Source: JANOBD01 sp031411495
GTDB lineage: Bacteria > Planctomycetota > Phycisphaerae > Tepidisphaerales > Tepidisphaeraceae
Direction of reading: 5' to 3'
Assembly: GCA_031411495.1 (NCBI GenBank)
Contig: JANOBD010000043.1
Span: 1 to 64,000, forward strand
DNA: 64,000 nucleotides
Shown: positions 8,168-17,242 of the stretch, piece after piece
Numbering within the stretch: position 1 is the first letter of the stretch
Layout: every line of letters begins with the position of its first letter
Notes under the pieces: generated by a model
What the model was told of the DNA's origin: nothing
Seen by the model: only the letters and a program-made list of their open reading frames with translations
Databases searched by the model: none
Program-made: the position numbers and the translations under genes

Positions 8168-8201
8168 ACCACCGCGCCCCTCGGCGCGGTGGTGCGTTTT
8201 T
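8168..8201 (+). terminator. Intrinsic terminator
   Basis: ACCACCGCGCC (8168-8178) pairs perfectly with GGCGCGGTGGT (8183-8193) around a CCTC loop, and GCGTTTTTC follows. It ends the alpha/beta hydrolase transcript and separates it from greA. Confidence 0.9.
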
Positions 8202-8227
8202 CATAACGGATTGTGAATCGAGACCGC

Positions 8228-8300
8228 GCCTCGCGTGCGAGGCGATTGCCTCGGGCGAGTCGAACGCCTCGGAGCGAGGCAAATTCCTCGGAAACGAGGA
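8228..8300 (+). promoter_or_regulatory. Series of CCTCG/CGAGG hairpins in the greA leader
   Basis: Three compact stem-loops share the same stem word: GCCTCG-CGTG-CGAGGC (8228-8243), GCCTCG-GAG-CGAGGC (8266-8280) and TCCTCG-GAAA-CGAGGA (8285-8300). A further CTCG-GG-CGAG lies between the first two. The last ends 21 nt before the greA ATG. Such a structured leader may slow RNA polymerase or affect translation of greA. No function is shown directly. Confidence 0.5.
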
Positions 8301-8321
8301 TTGTGAAAGTGGGTTTGGATC

Positions 8322-8786
8322 ATGCAATTTGTCAGTTCAGAAGAAATGGCTCGCCTCAAGCAGCAGCTCGAAGATCTCCGCCGCGCGAAGATCGACGTGC
8401 AGGACCGCATCACCAAGGCGGCCGGCCTGGGCGATCTTTCTGAGAATGCCGAGTACCATTTCGCCAAGGAAGAGAACCGGAGCATCGAGCGCCAGATCGT
8501 CGAGCTCCACGCGAAGATCCGCAACGCCCAGATCGTGAAGAGCGACTCGCTGCCGGATGACATGGTCTTCCTGGGCCACACGGTGAAGCTGCTCGACCTG
8601 TCGGACGAGTCAGAGACGATGGTCCGCCTGGTCGGCGAAGCGACCGGTGCCGTCGGCGAAACACTGGAGGTCACCGCATCCAGTCCGCTGGGCGAGGCAC
8701 TGATGAAAGCCCGTGTCGGCGAAACCGTTCAGGTTCGGGCGCCGCGCGGGTCGATGGAGTTTAAGATCCTGGAGATCGTCGCGTGA
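8322..8786 (+). CDS. greA: Transcription elongation factor GreA
   Basis: A 154-aa cytoplasmic factor that rescues backtracked RNA polymerase by stimulating transcript cleavage. The N-terminal half is the coiled coil, with the tip GDLSENAEYHFAKEEN near residue 36 carrying the acidic residues that work in the polymerase secondary channel. The C-terminal FKBP-like domain includes TVKLLDLSDE and ends in SPLGEALMKARVGETVQV. Length is typical. The upstream leader carries several repeated hairpins. tRNA-Thr lies downstream. Confidence 0.95.
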   Translation: MQFVSSEEMARLKQQLEDLRRAKIDVQDRITKAAGLGDLSENAEYHFAKEENRSIERQIVELHAKIRNAQIVKSDSLPDDMVFLGHTVKLLDLSDESETMVRLVGEATGAVGETLEVTASSPLGEALMKARVGETVQVRAPRGSMEFKILEIVA

Positions 8787-8848
8787 CGAAACGAAGGAAT
8801 TGGTTGTTGATCATCTGAGAGTTTTTGTTTTTACTCCCGATCAATTCC

Positions 8849-8921
8849 GCCGCCTTAGCTCAATTGGCAGAGCACCGCTTTTGTAAAGCGGTGGTTCCGG
8901 GTTCGACTCCCGGAGGCGGCT
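8849..8921 (+). tRNA. tRNA-Thr (anticodon TGT)
   Basis: A 73-nt cloverleaf: acceptor GCCGCCT pairs with AGGCGGC, D arm GCTC/GAGC, anticodon stem CCGCT/AGCGG with loop TTTGTAA, variable TGGTT, T arm CCGGG/CCCGG with loop TTCGACT, discriminator T. The anticodon TGT reads ACA threonine codons. The 3' CCA is not encoded. Confidence 0.95.
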
Positions 8922-9200
8922 TTTCAAAAACACACGCGGTTTACGGGTCTGTTTTCAACTTCGCGTGAAGCCGCCGAGGTGAACCGCTCCCGTGAAACTT
9001 CAATGATGGGATTGCCCCCGGGAATCTGCACGCGCCTCGACGCGTCTGCTTTGTGACTTGCGGCAGTTGAGGGCGCCGCATCGATCGGCGGCACTCCGGT
9101 GCGATTTCCCGCACGGATGGGCATCAGTTCCTGCGACATTGGCGCCAGGCGAAGGACTTCCCAGACCACACTATCGATTAGACGATTAGAGAAAAACCCC

Positions 9201-10304
9201 ATGCGCGCCATCACCTCGTCCACGTCCGAACTTCCGTTCCACTACGACATCACCGAGCATTTCGCGAAACGCTTCGACAAGCTCGGCCGACAACTGGCGT
9301 TCAAGGGCAACTCGCGCAGAAGCGCACTCGCCTGGCAGAAAAGGCTCCGTGCCAAGCTCGGCGAGTTGCTCGGAATGGCCACGTTCGAAAAGACCCGCCC
9401 TCGCGCACGATTGCGCGCCAGGCAGGACATGGGCACCTACTGGCGCGAAGACTGGACGATGTACACCGAGCCCGATGTGATCGCCCCGTTCTATGCGCTG
9501 GTTCCGAAAGACATCAAGCGGGGAGAGAAGCGGCCGGCCGTTATCTGCCCGCACGGCCATGAGTCCGGCGGTCGCTTCTCGACGGCGGGTCGTGACGATC
9601 TGCCGATCATCGCGCGACAGATCAAGACGTACAACTACGACTACGCGGTTCAGCTCGCGCTGCGCGGGCTGGTCTGCTTCGCGATGGACGCGCGCGGATT
9701 CGGGCAACGCCGCATCCAGGAGAAACAGCGCGACCGACAGGACCCGGAACTGTTCATCGCCAGTTCGTGCCACGAACTGATGATCATGGGTCTTCCCCTG
9801 GGCCAGACGGTCTCAGGGATGTGGACCTGGGACCTGATGCGGCTGGTCGATTTCGCGCAATCGCGATCGGAGGTGGACGCGGACCGAATCGGCTGCGCCG
9901 GGCTTTCAGGAGGCGGACTGCAGACCCTGTTGCTCAGCGCCCTCGACCCGCGCATTCGGGCTGCCGTGGTCAGCGGCTACTACTACGGGGTGAAGGACTC
10001 GCTCATCCGGCTGGCGAACAACTGCGACTGCAACTGCGTCCCGAACCTGTGGAAGTACGCCGACCTCGGCGACATCGGCGGGCTCATCGCGCCGCGAGGA
10101 CTGTTCATCGAGACCGGGGACAAAGACCCGCTGAACGGAAGAGCACGAAGCATGGGCAATGTCACTTCGCAGGTCGGATACACGCGCAAGCTGTTCAAGA
10201 CGCTGGGCGCACCCAGCAAGATCGTCCACCACGTCTTCCCCGGCGAACATCGCTGGTGCGGTGAGCGCGCACTGCCGTGGATGGAGCAACAACTCCGCGG
10301 TTAG
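9201..10304 (+). CDS. Alpha/beta hydrolase, acetyl-xylan-esterase/dienelactone-hydrolase-like
   Basis: A 367-aa protein without signal peptide. Nucleophile motif GLSGGG lies near residue 234, an acidic TGDKDPL near 306 and a histidine in PGEHRWCG near 351, in the right order for a serine hydrolase triad. The large N-terminal segment with CPHGHESGG and the MDARGFGQ strand matches planctomycete acetyl-esterase/dipeptidyl-peptidase-like hydrolases linked to polysaccharide loci. It starts at ATG 9201 after an A-rich leader. It converges on the sialidase-like gene and may deacetylate a sugar substrate, though this is inferred from context. Confidence 0.75.
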   Translation: MRAITSSTSELPFHYDITEHFAKRFDKLGRQLAFKGNSRRSALAWQKRLRAKLGELLGMATFEKTRPRARLRARQDMGTYWREDWTMYTEPDVIAPFYALVPKDIKRGEKRPAVICPHGHESGGRFSTAGRDDLPIIARQIKTYNYDYAVQLALRGLVCFAMDARGFGQRRIQEKQRDRQDPELFIASSCHELMIMGLPLGQTVSGMWTWDLMRLVDFAQSRSEVDADRIGCAGLSGGGLQTLLLSALDPRIRAAVVSGYYYGVKDSLIRLANNCDCNCVPNLWKYADLGDIGGLIAPRGLFIETGDKDPLNGRARSMGNVTSQVGYTRKLFKTLGAPSKIVHHVFPGEHRWCGERALPWMEQQLRG

Positions 10305-10357
10305 AGCGTTCACCATCCCGCCGTCGTGGCCATACCCGCCGGGTGAGGCAATCCGCG

Positions 10358-11473
10358 TTATGCGTCAACGCGCAGGCGGAACCAGCGGATGTTCGAGACG
10401 CAATCCTCGACACACCAGAACACCGCCATCACATCGCCGTTGCCCAACAGGGTCTGGCACGGGCTGCCGAAGCGAAGCGTGCTCATCTGGGCGAGGAGAC
10501 TGTCCTGGTGCGTGTCGTGAGCCGTGACGTTGGCGCCCCAGAGTGGCGCGTCAGCGAGCGGCACCCACCGGTCGGCGTCGATCCTCGCCAAGTGGGCCCA
10601 CAGGCCTTTCTTGTCCATGCGACGGTAGACGCAGAGGACTTGGTTGTCCGCCAGTGCCAGGACCGAACAGGTCTCGCCGTGCATCGGTGCGGTGAGCGGC
10701 GGTCCGAACGACTCGCCGTCGTTTTCCGAAATCGCGAAGCTGTTGTGAATGCTGGCTTTCTTTTCGAGATCGATCGTCCAGCAGACGGCCAACACCCGGC
10801 CGTCGGTCAGTTGGACGATCCGCTGCTCGACATACATGCGTCGAGTCGGTCGGCCGTTGAAGGTAAGAACGTGTTTGTGCCAGGTCTGTCCGCGGTCGTC
10901 AGAGAGAAACGCGGCCGACGCCGGGCCGTAGGGATCGTTGCCGTTCCAGTCGGGCCAGAACGAGGTCGGGGCGAGCCAGCGTCCGCTACGGAGTTGTGTG
11001 AGGGGCGCGCAGACCTCGAAGGCGGCCCAATCGACAGGAAGCTTCATGGGCGCGTAAGGCCCCCAGGTCTTTGCCGCGTCGTTTGAGCGGACGAGGCCGA
11101 ACTCGGTTCGTGTGAAGCCGTCGGTCGCCGGGTTCGCGAGGCCCATTTCCGTTCGGCTGCGGTCCATCAGGCACGCGAGGCCGACCAGATCCGAATTGCC
11201 GACGTTAAGAATCCGGCACGAGGTCGAATACGTCCCGCCGAGTTTGTCAGGATCGAAAATCAACTGCGGCGCGGACCAGCTCTTGCCGCCGTCGGACGAT
11301 CGACAGCAATAGGTCCGCACGTCGATCGCTTCGAATGCCGAGCCGATGTCCAGCGCACAGATCAGTTCATCGCCGACGCGCGTGATCGTCGGAAAATATC
11401 CGTGCCTCGACCTGAGGTGCGGCTTGTCGTTGCGATAGACCAGGCCGGTGTCGACGACTTGAATGGATGGCAT
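10358..11473 (-). CDS. Sialidase-fold (BNR repeat) exo-glycosidase-like protein
   Basis: A 371-aa six-bladed beta-propeller. Asp-box motifs S-x-D-x-G-x-x-W are visible as SSDGGKSW, SNDAAKTW, SDDRGQTW and a weaker SENDGESF. There is no signal peptide, so it would act in the cytoplasm or leave by another route. This differs from the second, exported sialidase-like protein of the locus at 33204. Families with this fold include exo-sialidases and other glycoside hydrolases. The classical Arg triad was not verified. It is the last gene of the minus-strand unit SSS transporter - small membrane protein - lipoprotein - this gene. Confidence 0.75.
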   Translation of the reverse strand: MPSIQVVDTGLVYRNDKPHLRSRHGYFPTITRVGDELICALDIGSAFEAIDVRTYCCRSSDGGKSWSAPQLIFDPDKLGGTYSTSCRILNVGNSDLVGLACLMDRSRTEMGLANPATDGFTRTEFGLVRSNDAAKTWGPYAPMKLPVDWAAFEVCAPLTQLRSGRWLAPTSFWPDWNGNDPYGPASAAFLSDDRGQTWHKHVLTFNGRPTRRMYVEQRIVQLTDGRVLAVCWTIDLEKKASIHNSFAISENDGESFGPPLTAPMHGETCSVLALADNQVLCVYRRMDKKGLWAHLARIDADRWVPLADAPLWGANVTAHDTHQDSLLAQMSTLRFGSPCQTLLGNGDVMAVFWCVEDCVSNIRWFRLRVDA

Positions 11474-11489
11474 CTCGATCTTCCTCTCT

Positions 11490-13019
11490 TTACTCGCCAG
11501 ACGCTCGGAACATACGGACGATCACCGGTTCGGGTCCGACCGAAACATTCAGCCGGGTCGCGCCGCTGCCGCGCGAGCTCGGAACGTCTTCCCATTTGCG
11601 ATAGTCCTTCAGTGACACGCGTACGGGATGGCAATACGCGTCCGATGCGATTTCGACACTCGTCGGCGTCGCTTCGGTCGTATTCGTGTCCCACAACATG
11701 ATGAGCAGCTCTTCGCCGCCACGGACCGGACGGAGAAACGCCCGGCACGTCGAAACCGCGCGAGCGGTTTTGATTTTAAATGTCGGGGCGCGCATGTCGG
11801 CGCGGTTGTAGAACGTGTGCGTGACCGCCTGAAACGCGTACCACGCCGGATACCGTTCCACGCGGAGCTTGTCATGTTCGACGACGTAGTCCTCGAAACC
11901 GAAGAAACCGTACCAGCGCGGATAGGTCTTGCCGTCGATCCGCCAGTTGCGAAGTGAGATGTAGTACGGCGCGACGTCGGCACCGACGTCCCACCAGGTG
12001 AACATGGTCCGCGCGATCGCCGCCGCGTGGGACTCTTCGGTTGGCTGTTTCGTGTACGGGTCCCAGTCCGGATATCGCGGGCTGGCCGTGCCGGCCGAGA
12101 TGTAGCCCACGCCGTTGGTCAGGAAGAGCTTGCCGGGCGCGAGTCGATCGCGATCGGCAATGAACTTCGGAACCGTGGTGTAGTCATAGTGGTTGATGGC
12201 GACGCCATCGCCGGCTTTGCCGTAACCGTTTTCGAGCAGCCACAGCACGTTGAACCACTCGCCACTGCTGGCACCGAACATGCACACTTTCGCGCCGGGA
12301 TCGACGCTCTTGATCGCGCCGCTCACTTGTTTGAAGTAGTCGAGATACATCGGCGCGGTCCAGTGTTCGGGCTGAGTCGCTTCCGCTTCGCTGCGCAGGG
12401 TGAGTTCGTCGCCAAGCACGTAGTAGGCGGTCTTGCCCTTGAGGAGCTTCGCGACCTGCCCGACCCACGCCAGGTATTCCTGCCGACGATTGTGCGGGTT
12501 CTTCGGGTGCATCGTCCACAGCTTGGTTTCGTCCAGCGAATCGAGCCGACAGCCGACCTTGAGCCCGTACTTCTCACTGAGCGCGACGAAATCGCCGATC
12601 GCCTTTGCCAGTTCTGGCTGCAGGTTCAGCTGATTGTCGACCGGGTAGACGTTCAGGTGTGTGCTGTAGAGGCCCAGCTCCGCCCAGTCGCGCACCATCG
12701 CCTCCTGCCAATCGGGACGGTTGCGATCGAGCTTCCAGTCTCCATATTGGGTCCCGACCTTGCCGGCTGCCTCTATGTAGGTGCGATTGTTCGGATCGGT
12801 ATCGAGATTCCCCTCGTAGGAGTAGCCCTTGTACATCAGGTAGTACTGCGGCGTTGAATACGGCCCCGCACGCTTCGCGAGCGGCGGCGGCTCGACCATG
12901 TGGCGCAGCCGCGCCTGTTCTGCGGGAGAGAGCTTGGAAAACGGCGCATCCGGCGCCGCGTTGCGGGCGCACCCGGCGGCGACGAGCGACAGCAGGACCA
13001 ACAGGCTGACCAATCGCAT
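11490..13019 (-). CDS. Lipoprotein with TIM-barrel glycosidase-like domain
   Basis: A 509-aa protein with a lipoprotein signal: MRLVSLLVLLSLVAAGC, lipobox AAGC, cysteine about residue 17. The barrel part has acidic strand ends such as YYVLGDELTL. The distal region, with MFTWWDVGADVAP, then a GFFGFEDY and AFQAVTHTFYNR stretch, closely parallels the protein at 23134 (QSMFTFFELGWDSAP, AYQTIAHVFNDR), so the two are paralogues. A C-terminal beta-sandwich follows. This layout resembles GH42/GH5-like hydrolases, but I cannot place it in a named family. It starts at MRLVSLL because of the signal sequence. It is 17 nt upstream of the BNR gene and likely cotranscribed with it. Confidence 0.7.
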   Translation of the reverse strand: MRLVSLLVLLSLVAAGCARNAAPDAPFSKLSPAEQARLRHMVEPPPLAKRAGPYSTPQYYLMYKGYSYEGNLDTDPNNRTYIEAAGKVGTQYGDWKLDRNRPDWQEAMVRDWAELGLYSTHLNVYPVDNQLNLQPELAKAIGDFVALSEKYGLKVGCRLDSLDETKLWTMHPKNPHNRRQEYLAWVGQVAKLLKGKTAYYVLGDELTLRSEAEATQPEHWTAPMYLDYFKQVSGAIKSVDPGAKVCMFGASSGEWFNVLWLLENGYGKAGDGVAINHYDYTTVPKFIADRDRLAPGKLFLTNGVGYISAGTASPRYPDWDPYTKQPTEESHAAAIARTMFTWWDVGADVAPYYISLRNWRIDGKTYPRWYGFFGFEDYVVEHDKLRVERYPAWYAFQAVTHTFYNRADMRAPTFKIKTARAVSTCRAFLRPVRGGEELLIMLWDTNTTEATPTSVEIASDAYCHPVRVSLKDYRKWEDVPSSRGSGATRLNVSVGPEPVIVRMFRASGE

Positions 13020-13086
13020 CAGTTTCCTCCAACGATTACCGGCCATGACAAAAACCGCGACGACGAACCGATCAACGACGGTCCGA

Positions 13087-13314
13087 TCAATGGCGATCGG
13101 CCTCGGCGGGCGGCACGGCAACGGCGCGGCCGTCGTCGCTCGCGTCGGGTGCTTCCTCATCCATCGACTTCAGCAGGTACCGCAAGTCGACAATCCCGCC
13201 GATGAAAACGACGACCGTAAATCCCAAAGTCAAAACGACGCTGATCACGACCGTCCAGAACGTGAACGGGGACCAATATCCCAGCGAAGGATCAAACTCG
13301 ATGAAGCCGATCAT
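13087..13314 (-). CDS. Small membrane protein next to the symporter
   Basis: A 75-aa protein with one or two hydrophobic helices (FWTVVISVVLTLGFTVVVFIGG) and an acidic tail rich in Asp and Glu. It starts 14 nt after the symporter stop, a typical operon spacing, so it may be an accessory subunit of the transporter. Small partners of SSS-family carriers are known. This one is not recognised by family. Confidence 0.7.
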   Translation of the reverse strand: MIGFIEFDPSLGYWSPFTFWTVVISVVLTLGFTVVVFIGGIVDLRYLLKSMDEEAPDASDDGRAVAVPPAEADRH

Positions 13315-13328
13315 GATTTCCTCCCGGG

Positions 13329-14945
13329 TCAGGCCGTTGCCCTGTTCTGCTCGCGGACGACTGCGCCCAGATCCCAATACTTCGACTTTTCACCGGACAG
13401 GAGCGAGACGACGATCATCGCGACCGCACCGGCCAGGTAGGTGTAGAGGCCGGTTTGCTCGGGGGTCCAAGGCAGAGTCTGGCCGCTGCGCGCCAGGACT
13501 TGTCGCGTCGCGATGTCCGCCAGTGGCGCGATCACACAGATCGCAATGCACGCATAGGCCCCGGGCGTCTTGGCACCTCGCCAATACATTCCCAGCAGGA
13601 CAACGATGCCTGATCCGCCAATCAGGTTGGCGGTCAGCCACATGAAACTCCAGATCGTCATCCCCGGCTTATAGATCAGGCCGAAGAGGAACAACACGAT
13701 GCAGATGGCGAGCACGGTGATTCGCACGGCGCGGATGTGCGCCTTTGGCTCGAGCGGGCTTTTGCGGAACGGCTGAATGCAGTCATTCACGATCGAAGTG
13801 GACCAGCTCAGGATGTATTTGTCGGTGACGGCCACATCGGCAAAGAGCAGCGCGAGCAGCAGGAAGCCCATGAGCACAACGGGGATGCCGAGTTTCGCGA
13901 GGAAATAGGGTGTCGCGTAGCTGGTCCACTCGGTCGCAGAGACGCCGATGACCGTGTCGGGCATGGCCTTGCCCATCGCCGCGAGCGCGGCAACACCAAG
14001 ACCGAAGATGATCAGGCTTCTGCCAAAGCCGAAGATCGCGCCCAGCAGATAAGAGCGTGAAACGGTCCGCGGCTTGTCCATCGATGCATACTGCTGGAGA
14101 TACGGGCCATAACTGAACTGCAGCAGGATCGTCATCACATTGAGGAAGAGGAAGAACTGAATGCCGTAAGCATCCGGCGAATTGGCGAAGGGATTCACTC
14201 CGGCCAGCTTGAGGTTCTGTTCGAGGCCGCTCCACATGGCCTGCAGCCCGGGCACGAAACCCGAGGTCGCTTCGGGCGCGGACTGGATCACGACGTGGAC
14301 AAACAGCCATGTCATCGTCGCCATGACGAGAATTCCCTGGAAGAAGTTGGTGACGATGAGTGTCGTGTAGCCGCCCAGCGTGGTGAAGATCAGCGGACAG
14401 ATGAGCAGGATGAGCATCAACCCCCAGTCGGTGGGAATGTTCATGCCGAGCGTCATGAAGGTATCGGGCGCGCCGATCAGCCTGCGGACGAAGATCGCGC
14501 CACCAATCGGAAAGATGCACATCTGCAACACGCCGGCGATGCAGTTGATAATCCCGATGAGGATGCGCAGTTTCGAGGTGAAGCGCATCTCGACATACTG
14601 GGGCACGCTCATGCAGCGGGTGGCGCGAAATCGCTCGATGCCGAACCCGTAGACGCCGAAGAGCACGAGCATGATCGGCGTGGAGATCAGGTTGCCGATG
14701 ACGAACGAGAATCCGTTGCGGTATCCCTGTTCGCACATCGCGGCGATGGAGATCAGGCCGATCTCGCCGCCGATGCCGGCGCCCATACCCAGCCACATCC
14801 TCACCTTCCGACCGGAGACGAGATAGTCGGCGACGGAGCGGGTCTTGGTGTTCAGATAGATCGCCCAGGCAAGGAAGAACCCGAAACCGACGCCAAGGAT
14901 CATCCAATCCAGTGGATGAATACTGCTGATCGAGGCCAGAGGCAT
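13329..14945 (-). CDS. Sodium:solute symporter (SSS family)
   Basis: A 538-aa inner-membrane carrier with about 13 hydrophobic helices. The family features are visible: DYLVSGRKV after the first helix, GAGIGGEIGLISIAAMCEQGYRNG in pieces, and a GGYTTLIVTNFFQG stretch matching the SSS signature region. Members couple Na+ to uptake of sugars, acids or other small solutes. In this locus the likely cargo is the sugar released by the neighbouring hydrolases (inference). It starts at MPLASISS (14943-14945). The unit's promoter with the shared operator is at 15314-15348, leaving a long leader of about 370 nt. Confidence 0.9.
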   Translation of the reverse strand: MPLASISSIHPLDWMILGVGFGFFLAWAIYLNTKTRSVADYLVSGRKVRMWLGMGAGIGGEIGLISIAAMCEQGYRNGFSFVIGNLISTPIMLVLFGVYGFGIERFRATRCMSVPQYVEMRFTSKLRILIGIINCIAGVLQMCIFPIGGAIFVRRLIGAPDTFMTLGMNIPTDWGLMLILLICPLIFTTLGGYTTLIVTNFFQGILVMATMTWLFVHVVIQSAPEATSGFVPGLQAMWSGLEQNLKLAGVNPFANSPDAYGIQFFLFLNVMTILLQFSYGPYLQQYASMDKPRTVSRSYLLGAIFGFGRSLIIFGLGVAALAAMGKAMPDTVIGVSATEWTSYATPYFLAKLGIPVVLMGFLLLALLFADVAVTDKYILSWSTSIVNDCIQPFRKSPLEPKAHIRAVRITVLAICIVLFLFGLIYKPGMTIWSFMWLTANLIGGSGIVVLLGMYWRGAKTPGAYACIAICVIAPLADIATRQVLARSGQTLPWTPEQTGLYTYLAGAVAMIVVSLLSGEKSKYWDLGAVVREQNRATA

Positions 14946-15609
14946 AAGTTCTCGTTTGGTTAAAGGACTCGGCTCGATGGCAAGCACGGCGTGTGCGGAA
15001 GTGACCCCAGGTCGTTTCGCGTTGCCGTCTTAGATCGATTGGGCATTTTTGATGTGGGTAAGAGGAAACCAGAATCGCGCCCGGTCTTGTGACAGAGCCC
15101 ACTGGCGTCGGAAGAGGCCAAGGGACGCCCACAAGGAGTAGTGCCGGAATCCGTCGGCGTCGTCGACGACTTCGATCATCTCCTTGAGGGAACGAAACGT
15201 GACCCTTCCGTCGGCGAAAACCGGTTTCCGCTGACCAGCGACCGGCACCAATTTGTGGCCCGCCACGTTCGAACGCGTCGGCACAAGCGAACGAACAAGA
15301 AACACCACTGACGATTATGTTTATCTCTCGAATTAAGTCGCTTGTCAACGACGAACTTCTGGCGGATTTCAACCAATCGAGAGCGCTTCATGAACTCGCG
15401 ATGCGATACCCAGACTCGTTTCGCTCGCTGCTATACGTGCCTGCCTCGCTTCCCTCCGCATCAAGGCTAAGGCGTGGCGGTGGCTACGGATGCATTTCCC
15501 AAGAAGGGGCGCGAATGCTTCAGCGCGGGCAGCGGCGCCTGAGTTCATCGGAGGTTTATTCTCGGATGACGGTTGACAGCCGACTTCATTCATGCAATGA
15601 ATTAAATAC
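14946..15609. other. Intergenic region with long symporter leader
   Basis: About 660 bp without a convincing gene. The right part holds the minus-strand promoter with the shared operator (15314-15348). Between it and the symporter start a 92-codon minus frame (15030-15308, GTG start) is open, but has no recognisable features and would begin almost at the transcription start, so I do not call it. The rest, up to the plus-strand gene at 15610, shows nothing I can name. Confidence 0.5.
15314..15348 (-). promoter_or_regulatory. Promoter with shared 25-bp operator, site A (symporter unit)
   Basis: Read on the minus strand: TTGACA (15343-15348), 18 nt, then ATAAAC (15319-15324). The 25-bp operator (15314-15338) starts 4 nt after the -35 box with ACTT, has TTC at positions 7-9 and ATAAAC at 15-20, so it covers the spacer and -10. 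It faces the symporter, lipoprotein and sialidase-fold genes. The same layout occurs at sites B, C and D. Confidence 0.75.
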
Positions 15610-16119
15610 ATGGGCATTCGAGATACGCTTAACAGGCAGGGAAAGCCAGTCACTGCACTGGTCGTATTGGTGTTGCTCGCCAGCATTGTGGCGATCGTCT
15701 ACTACCAATCGCGCTCCGGCGATCGGTTCGGTGCGGGGTCGGCGTTCTACACGAGCGACGACGGCAAGAGTTTTTTCGAGGCCAATTCGTCCAACATCCC
15801 GCCCTTTACGCATGATGGGAAAGAAGCTGTTCAGGCGCTGGTCTACACCGCGGACGGCGGGAAGACGCGTTTCGTAGGCTATCTGATGCGCTTTACGCCG
15901 CGCGGGATTCAGTACCTCAAGGAGTCTCGCGCGAAGGCCGCCGCCTCCGATAGACCGACCCTGCCCGGCTTCGACTCGGAGTTGCAGTCGAACACCGAGG
16001 TGAAACGCCCCGGCGACAAGACGTGGGTAAAACTCTCCGACATCTCCCGCGCTTCGGAAGTGATGTCGATTCGGTCTCCCACGGACCCGGCGAAACCGGC
16101 TGATCCGGTCGACCCGTAA
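15610..16119 (+). CDS. Single-pass membrane protein of unknown function
   Basis: A 169-aa protein with one N-terminal helix (ALVVLVLLASIVAIVYY, about residues 16-32) and a soluble outer domain of about 130 residues with alternating strands (AFYTSDDGKSFF, ALVYTADGGKTRFVGYLMRF). It ends in a Pro/Asp-rich repeat, PAKPADPVDP. I do not recognise the family. Its own promoter is not obvious. The operator-bearing promoter of the next gene lies 100 nt after its stop, so it is probably a separate unit. Confidence 0.65.
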   Translation: MGIRDTLNRQGKPVTALVVLVLLASIVAIVYYQSRSGDRFGAGSAFYTSDDGKSFFEANSSNIPPFTHDGKEAVQALVYTADGGKTRFVGYLMRFTPRGIQYLKESRAKAAASDRPTLPGFDSELQSNTEVKRPGDKTWVKLSDISRASEVMSIRSPTDPAKPADPVDP

Positions 16120-16435
16120 TGCGGCTGTCGCTCGAATCGCGCGGGCTGATGTGGGCTTCGTTCGTCGGCGGATCGATCCATGTCCTTCTGAAAAACCTGT
16201 CGGCTGGCGGATTTTTGTTTACACACACTTCCTTCGAGGTATAAATAAAGTGGGTTTGCAGGCTGTAGCACCCAGAGACGGTACTGACTCGCAATTGGAG
16301 CAGCATCACGGGATCTTTGCAGTTCGGTCCGCTGAAATGTTTGCGTTCAATGCCGCCGCCGTGTTGGCTGACGGCACTTTTACTTACCAATCCGTGCGAG
16401 CGCGTCTCCGCGGATATCTCTAAGGGAGAGAAGCG
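16120..16435. other. Intergenic region with promoter B and long leader
   Basis: About 316 bp without a gene. It holds promoter/operator B at 16218-16251, then a leader of roughly 185 nt to the ATG at 16436. No clear riboswitch fold was recognised in the leader. Confidence 0.5.
16218..16251 (+). promoter_or_regulatory. Promoter with shared 25-bp operator, site B
   Basis: TTTACA (16218-16223), 17 nt, then ATAAAT (16241-16246). The operator occupies 16227-16251: ACTT, CC, TTC, five bases, ATAAAT, ending AAAGT. Its ends ACTT and AAGT make an imperfect palindrome. It precedes the plus-strand unit running from 16436 to 23156. Confidence 0.75.
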
Positions 16436-17242
16436 ATGCAACGCACTCAACTTCTGGTCGCTGCGGCAGTGCTCTCGAGCGTATCGAGCACATTCGCAGT
16501 TCTGAACAACACCCTTTTCCTGCAGCACTTCGACGGCCCGCTCGGCGCGGTTGCTCCGGCCCCATCACTGCCGGCCGACTACGCCGCCGGAACCGCAACG
16601 ACCGTGCTCGTCGGCGGATCGATCACTGGCAGTGCACCCAAGTTCGGTGCCGCTGCATACGACACGACCGCAGGCGGCCGCGCCCATTACGTCGCCAACG
16701 ACGGCAACTTTGATTTCGCACAAGGCACCGTCGAGTTCTGGATCAAGCGGCCCGCACCCTGGCAGGACAACGCGTACCACGGCTTCTTTGGCGTCCAGGA
16801 AAGCGGCGTGGCGGACTTCCGCATCTATCAGGATGGCTCGAATCGACTGGGCTTCTACGCCCATGGCGCCACCAGCGGTAACATCTTCGGCGCCGAGGCC
16901 GTCCCGGCCGCGCCCACACCGAATGTCTGGCACCATATCGCCGTGTCCTGGGATTCGGCGACCGGCTTCAAAGGGATTTTCCTGGATGGCGCAAACATCG
17001 GCGGCGCCTTTGGCGGACCGGCTGTCCTGGTCAGCGGCACCTATCCGTCGCAGATGACCATCGGCGCGGTTCAATCCGGATCCGGAGGCGGCGGATTCCT
17101 CTACGATGAGTTCCGCATCAGCAACATCGCCCGTTACACGAGCGACTTCACGCCGCCGACCGCGCCGTTCGTGGTTCCGGAACCCGCAACCCTTTGCCTG
17201 GTGAGTGGTCTGACGGTGCTCGTCCGTCGCCGCCGAGCTTGA
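16436..17242 (+). CDS. Secreted LamG/concanavalin-like protein with PEP-CTERM tail
   Basis: A 268-aa exported protein. The signal peptide ends near SSTFA. The mature part is a LamG-like lectin fold (GTVEFWIKRPAPW, WHHIAVSWDS, IFLDGANIGG, FLYDEFRISNIARY), usually a carbohydrate- or matrix-binding jelly roll. The tail is VPEPATLCLVSGLTVLVRRRR, the PEP-CTERM sorting signal. A GGGAGAG ribosome site precedes the ATG. It is the first gene behind promoter B and probably binds the polymer substrate at the cell surface. Confidence 0.8.
   Translation: MQRTQLLVAAAVLSSVSSTFAVLNNTLFLQHFDGPLGAVAPAPSLPADYAAGTATTVLVGGSITGSAPKFGAAAYDTTAGGRAHYVANDGNFDFAQGTVEFWIKRPAPWQDNAYHGFFGVQESGVADFRIYQDGSNRLGFYAHGATSGNIFGAEAVPAAPTPNVWHHIAVSWDSATGFKGIFLDGANIGGAFGGPAVLVSGTYPSQMTIGAVQSGSGGGGFLYDEFRISNIARYTSDFTPPTAPFVVPEPATLCLVSGLTVLVRRRRA

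Noticed and set aside
8922..9200. Integration site or mobile element after tRNA-Thr
   Set aside because: No integrase, no direct repeat of the tRNA 3' end and no change in gene character were seen.
15030..15308. 92-codon minus frame directly after promoter A
   Set aside because: GTG start almost at the expected transcription start, no ribosome site, no recognisable features. It is probably leader of the symporter transcript.
13783..15372. Long open frame on the minus strand overlapping the symporter
   Set aside because: It is in a shifted frame over a clear SSS transporter. Its composition (Arg/His/Asp-rich, low hydrophobicity) is typical of an antisense or shifted shadow in GC-rich DNA.
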